NCBI GenBank assembly: GCA_022539475.1
Contig: VCMS01000076.1
Coordinates: 62,001-126,000 of the forward strand
Length of the DNA stretch: 64,000 nucleotides
Direction: 5' to 3'
Origin: Gracilaria domingensis
Lineage: Eukaryota; Rhodophyta; Florideophyceae; Gracilariales; Gracilariaceae
Shown piece after piece: positions 61,945 through 64,000 of this stretch (positions are counted from its first letter, which is position 1; each line of letters opens with the position of its first letter). A program made the position numbers and the translations under genes. The notes beneath the pieces are model-generated. The model had not been told where the DNA came from. It did no database searches and was given only the letters and a program-made list of their open reading frames with translations.

Positions 61945-62747
61945 ATCTTAAGCCATTCGTTTTGCTTTTCGATGTCGCGTTTGGATTGTTTGGTCGTCGG
62001 AGCAGCCTAGAAGTACTTCGTTCTTCCTCACGGGCCCCGAGTCGCGGCCCCATTGAGAGGTTAATCGGAGCCTTCGAAACCTCAACTGCCTTATCATCAA
62101 ATGTTATGAAGCAGAGAAACGGCTGTAACAGTGCCGCCTCTTACGTCATCATGACGATGAGAAACCAGATCTTTCAACAGAAACGTTCTGTAGCACGCCA
62201 GAATTAGGCTGTTACACCCATAACACAGAGAGAGAGAGAGAGAACCAGATCTGTGAATAGAGGAAGTACAGAGTTGGTCAGATATGCAATTTCCAGATCT
62301 CTTCTGCTATCACTGCGCGGAAACTGAGATAGAAACGAAACTGTCTACACTCGGTTTCTATTCTTGTTTACTATGATCAGCTGCCCCTTATTGCCAGCAG
62401 CAGTGAGGCTACCTTCATCTCGAGGCATCATGTCTCGGAGTCTGTAGAACAAAAGAACCGGATGTAAATCGGCTTGTGGTCTTCACATTGTGGCTCGAGA
62501 ACCCTTATTTCGCACGTGATGAATTCCGAGCTGCGGTTTGGGGGGACGAAAAACAAAATCAGCGATCATTTACCGCTCTGGATAGTCTTTGGTGCTTGCA
62601 GAAGAAGAGGCGTCGTTCTGCACTGGATTCTCAACTGGTTGGTGATAGCTAGAGTTTTACGGTTGGATCCCGCAGTCTGAATATGAAACATGGACACTTG
62701 AAGAACGTCACTTCACTCTTAAACTGCGTATCATTAGTTCATTTTGT
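61945..62747. other. intergenic, convergent 3' ends
   Basis: 803 nt with an (AG)8 microsatellite at 62227-62243. No gene recognised. Confidence 0.6.
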
Positions 62748-64000
62748 TTAGTCTGAGTCATCAGAGAACTTATACGAGTTAACTTCAAAACTGAGTCTAC
62801 CGCCATGGTGATTGAGCCGCTTCTTCTTCGTCTTTTCCTTACGGAAGCCCTTCCCTTTTGTAACAACCAAATCACGATGCGCCCTGCTCCCGTATGTATC
62901 CCTCTTTGAGAAAAATGAGTTATCCTTCAACCGGTCGTCCTTGAAGATGACATCCTCCGCTCTCACTCGCTTGAAAGGCGCTCGATTCTCTCGCTCCCCG
63001 TTCTCGAATGTAACGCTTCTTCGTCGTTTTCGCGATTGGGATGCTTCCTTTGACGCGATGTCAGTCATAGTCCCATTCTCCTTTGTTGTGCTGCTCTTCG
63101 CAGAGGCCAACTTCGAATCGGATTCTACCGAGGACTTCATCTTGGATTCTACCTTTGAAGCTTTCTTCTCTTCAATCTTTCCATCTTTCTTCGACGCAAC
63201 AGAAGCATGGTCTTTCTTGTGGGCTTTTTCGATTCGTCTGATTTTCCTTTTAGAGTTGCCTGAAGCATCTGGGCTTATGCTCTCCAATTTCCGGGAAAGA
63301 TCTTGAACAACTCCTGATTTGCGCCTGGTTGCTCTTTTCTCGTAGCTCTCGCTGCTGCTGCTGCTGCTGCTGCTGCTGTCGCTGCTGCTGCTGCTGCTAC
63401 TGTCGCTGCCGCCACTACTCCGGCTGGTGCTGTCTTCGTCATTACCATCGCCGGAAGTATCAGATAGAGATGAAGACTCGGAATCGGTCTTCTTAGTCTC
63501 TGCGGCTCTTGCTTTTCGAGCGTTAACGCCTGATCCATCACTAGATTCACTTGATGAGCTGCTGCTATCAGAATCGTCACCATCGGAGCTACCCGTCCTC
63601 ACGGCCTTTTCCCTTGAAGTAAGCTTCTTAGAGTCTTCACTAGAGGACGAGGATGGCGAAGAGGAAGAAGACGAAGAGGACGAAGAACTTGAAGAACTAG
63701 AATCTTCTGCCTTTGCAGTGCTAGCGCTCTGCCTCACAGTTTTGCTGGGACCAGAAGACTTAGACTTTTGAGGTCTTTCGCGAAGCTTCCCAGTTGGCTT
63801 TCTTACATCATGGGAGGTCGATTCCGAGTCAGACTCGGAATCCGACTCGGAATCTGACTCTGAGGCTGAATCACTGCTCGACTCTGAGCTGCTATCTCCA
63901 GATTTTAGATTTGGCGGCGCAGGCTTGTTGTTCTTGAGCGGTGGCTCATGCTCTGAAGATGATTCGGAATCCGATGAGCTGCGGCAAACCGCAGCGTTTG
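62748..64000 (-). CDS. NOLC1/Srp40-like nucleolar phosphoprotein, 5' end beyond window
   Basis: The frame is open from base 64000 to the stop at 62748 (about 416 codons visible); the N-terminus lies outside. Most of it is alternating acidic Ser/Asp/Glu blocks and basic Lys/Pro/Ala segments, as in Nopp140/Srp40, where the Ser blocks are casein kinase 2 targets. The last 60 residues form the conserved Srp40 C-terminal domain: PFKRVRAEDVIFKDDRLKDN, YGSRAHRDLVVTKGKGFRKE, KTKKKRLNHHGG, VNSYKFSDD. Known members are chaperones of snoRNPs and link the nucleolus with Cajal bodies. Ser codons (AGC, TCT) form triplet repeats around 63340-63420 and 63650-63700. Confidence 0.85.
   Translation of the reverse strand, partial: NAAVCRSSSDSESSSEHEPPLKNNKPAPPNLKSGDSSSESSSDSASESDSESDSESDSESTSHDVRKPTGKLRERPQKSKSSGPSKTVRQSASTAKAEDSSSSSSSSSSSSSSSPSSSSSEDSKKLTSREKAVRTGSSDGDDSDSSSSSSESSDGSGVNARKARAAETKKTDSESSSLSDTSGDGNDEDSTSRSSGGSDSSSSSSSDSSSSSSSSSESYEKRATRRKSGVVQDLSRKLESISPDASGNSKRKIRRIEKAHKKDHASVASKKDGKIEEKKASKVESKMKSSVESDSKLASAKSSTTKENGTMTDIASKEASQSRKRRRSVTFENGERENRAPFKRVRAEDVIFKDDRLKDNSFFSKRDTYGSRAHRDLVVTKGKGFRKEKTKKKRLNHHGGRLSFEVNSYKFSDDSD

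Overview
This is a nuclear window from an intron-poor photosynthetic eukaryote. Most genes are single exons of 0.3-3.3 kb. The few introns I can place are short (79-131 nt) and have GT...AG ends. Two proteins carry N-termini that look like plastid transit peptides on plastid-type enzymes or factors: tryptophan synthase beta and a CPP1-type J-like membrane protein. Two-domain glycosyltransferases and secreted cysteine-rich proteins suggest an elaborate extracellular matrix. Together this fits a red alga best; that is an inference from gene content and structure, not proven here.

Left part (1-21 kb): the 5' part of an alpha/beta-hydrolase gene runs off the left edge. It is followed by an INO80 subunit (Ies2-type), a two-domain type II glycosyltransferase, a secreted protein with a long Asp / Lys-Gly tract, an EH-domain endocytic protein, and both subunits of molybdopterin synthase as adjacent frames 7 nt apart. 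Then come a coiled-coil protein, SGF29 (SAGA) between two very GC-rich islands, and a MED28-like protein with one intron.

Middle part (21-41 kb): a paralogue of the glycosyltransferase lies next to a 361-bp repeat whose near-identical inverted copy sits 7.3 kb away. A gene-poor stretch (24.1-30.4 kb) holds a small secreted protein, duplicated DNA blocks and three long near-perfect hairpins. Next are a drug/metabolite-type transporter, an RluA-type pseudouridine synthase with a 15-nt exon directly after its catalytic HRLD motif, another two-domain glycosyltransferase, a probably plastid-targeted Gfo/Idh/MocA dehydrogenase of inositol-dehydrogenase type, and a carbamate kinase.

Right part (41-64 kb): tryptophan synthase beta and the CPP1-like protein converge. 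After them come a paralogue of the secreted protein without its charged tract, Rab6, a protein with two dsRNA-binding domains and a degenerate DEDD exonuclease domain, an unrecognised 1036-residue protein, a bZIP factor with polyalanine runs, a head-to-head pair of paralogous three-helix membrane glycoproteins, and the C-terminal part of a NOLC1/Srp40-like nucleolar protein that runs off the right edge.

The strongest leads are the molybdopterin synthase gene pair, the 15-nt exon, the hairpin cluster at 27.2-28.7 kb, the secreted family with its zwitterionic tract, the predicted-inactive exonuclease/dsRNA-binding fusion, and the paired GC islands around SGF29.
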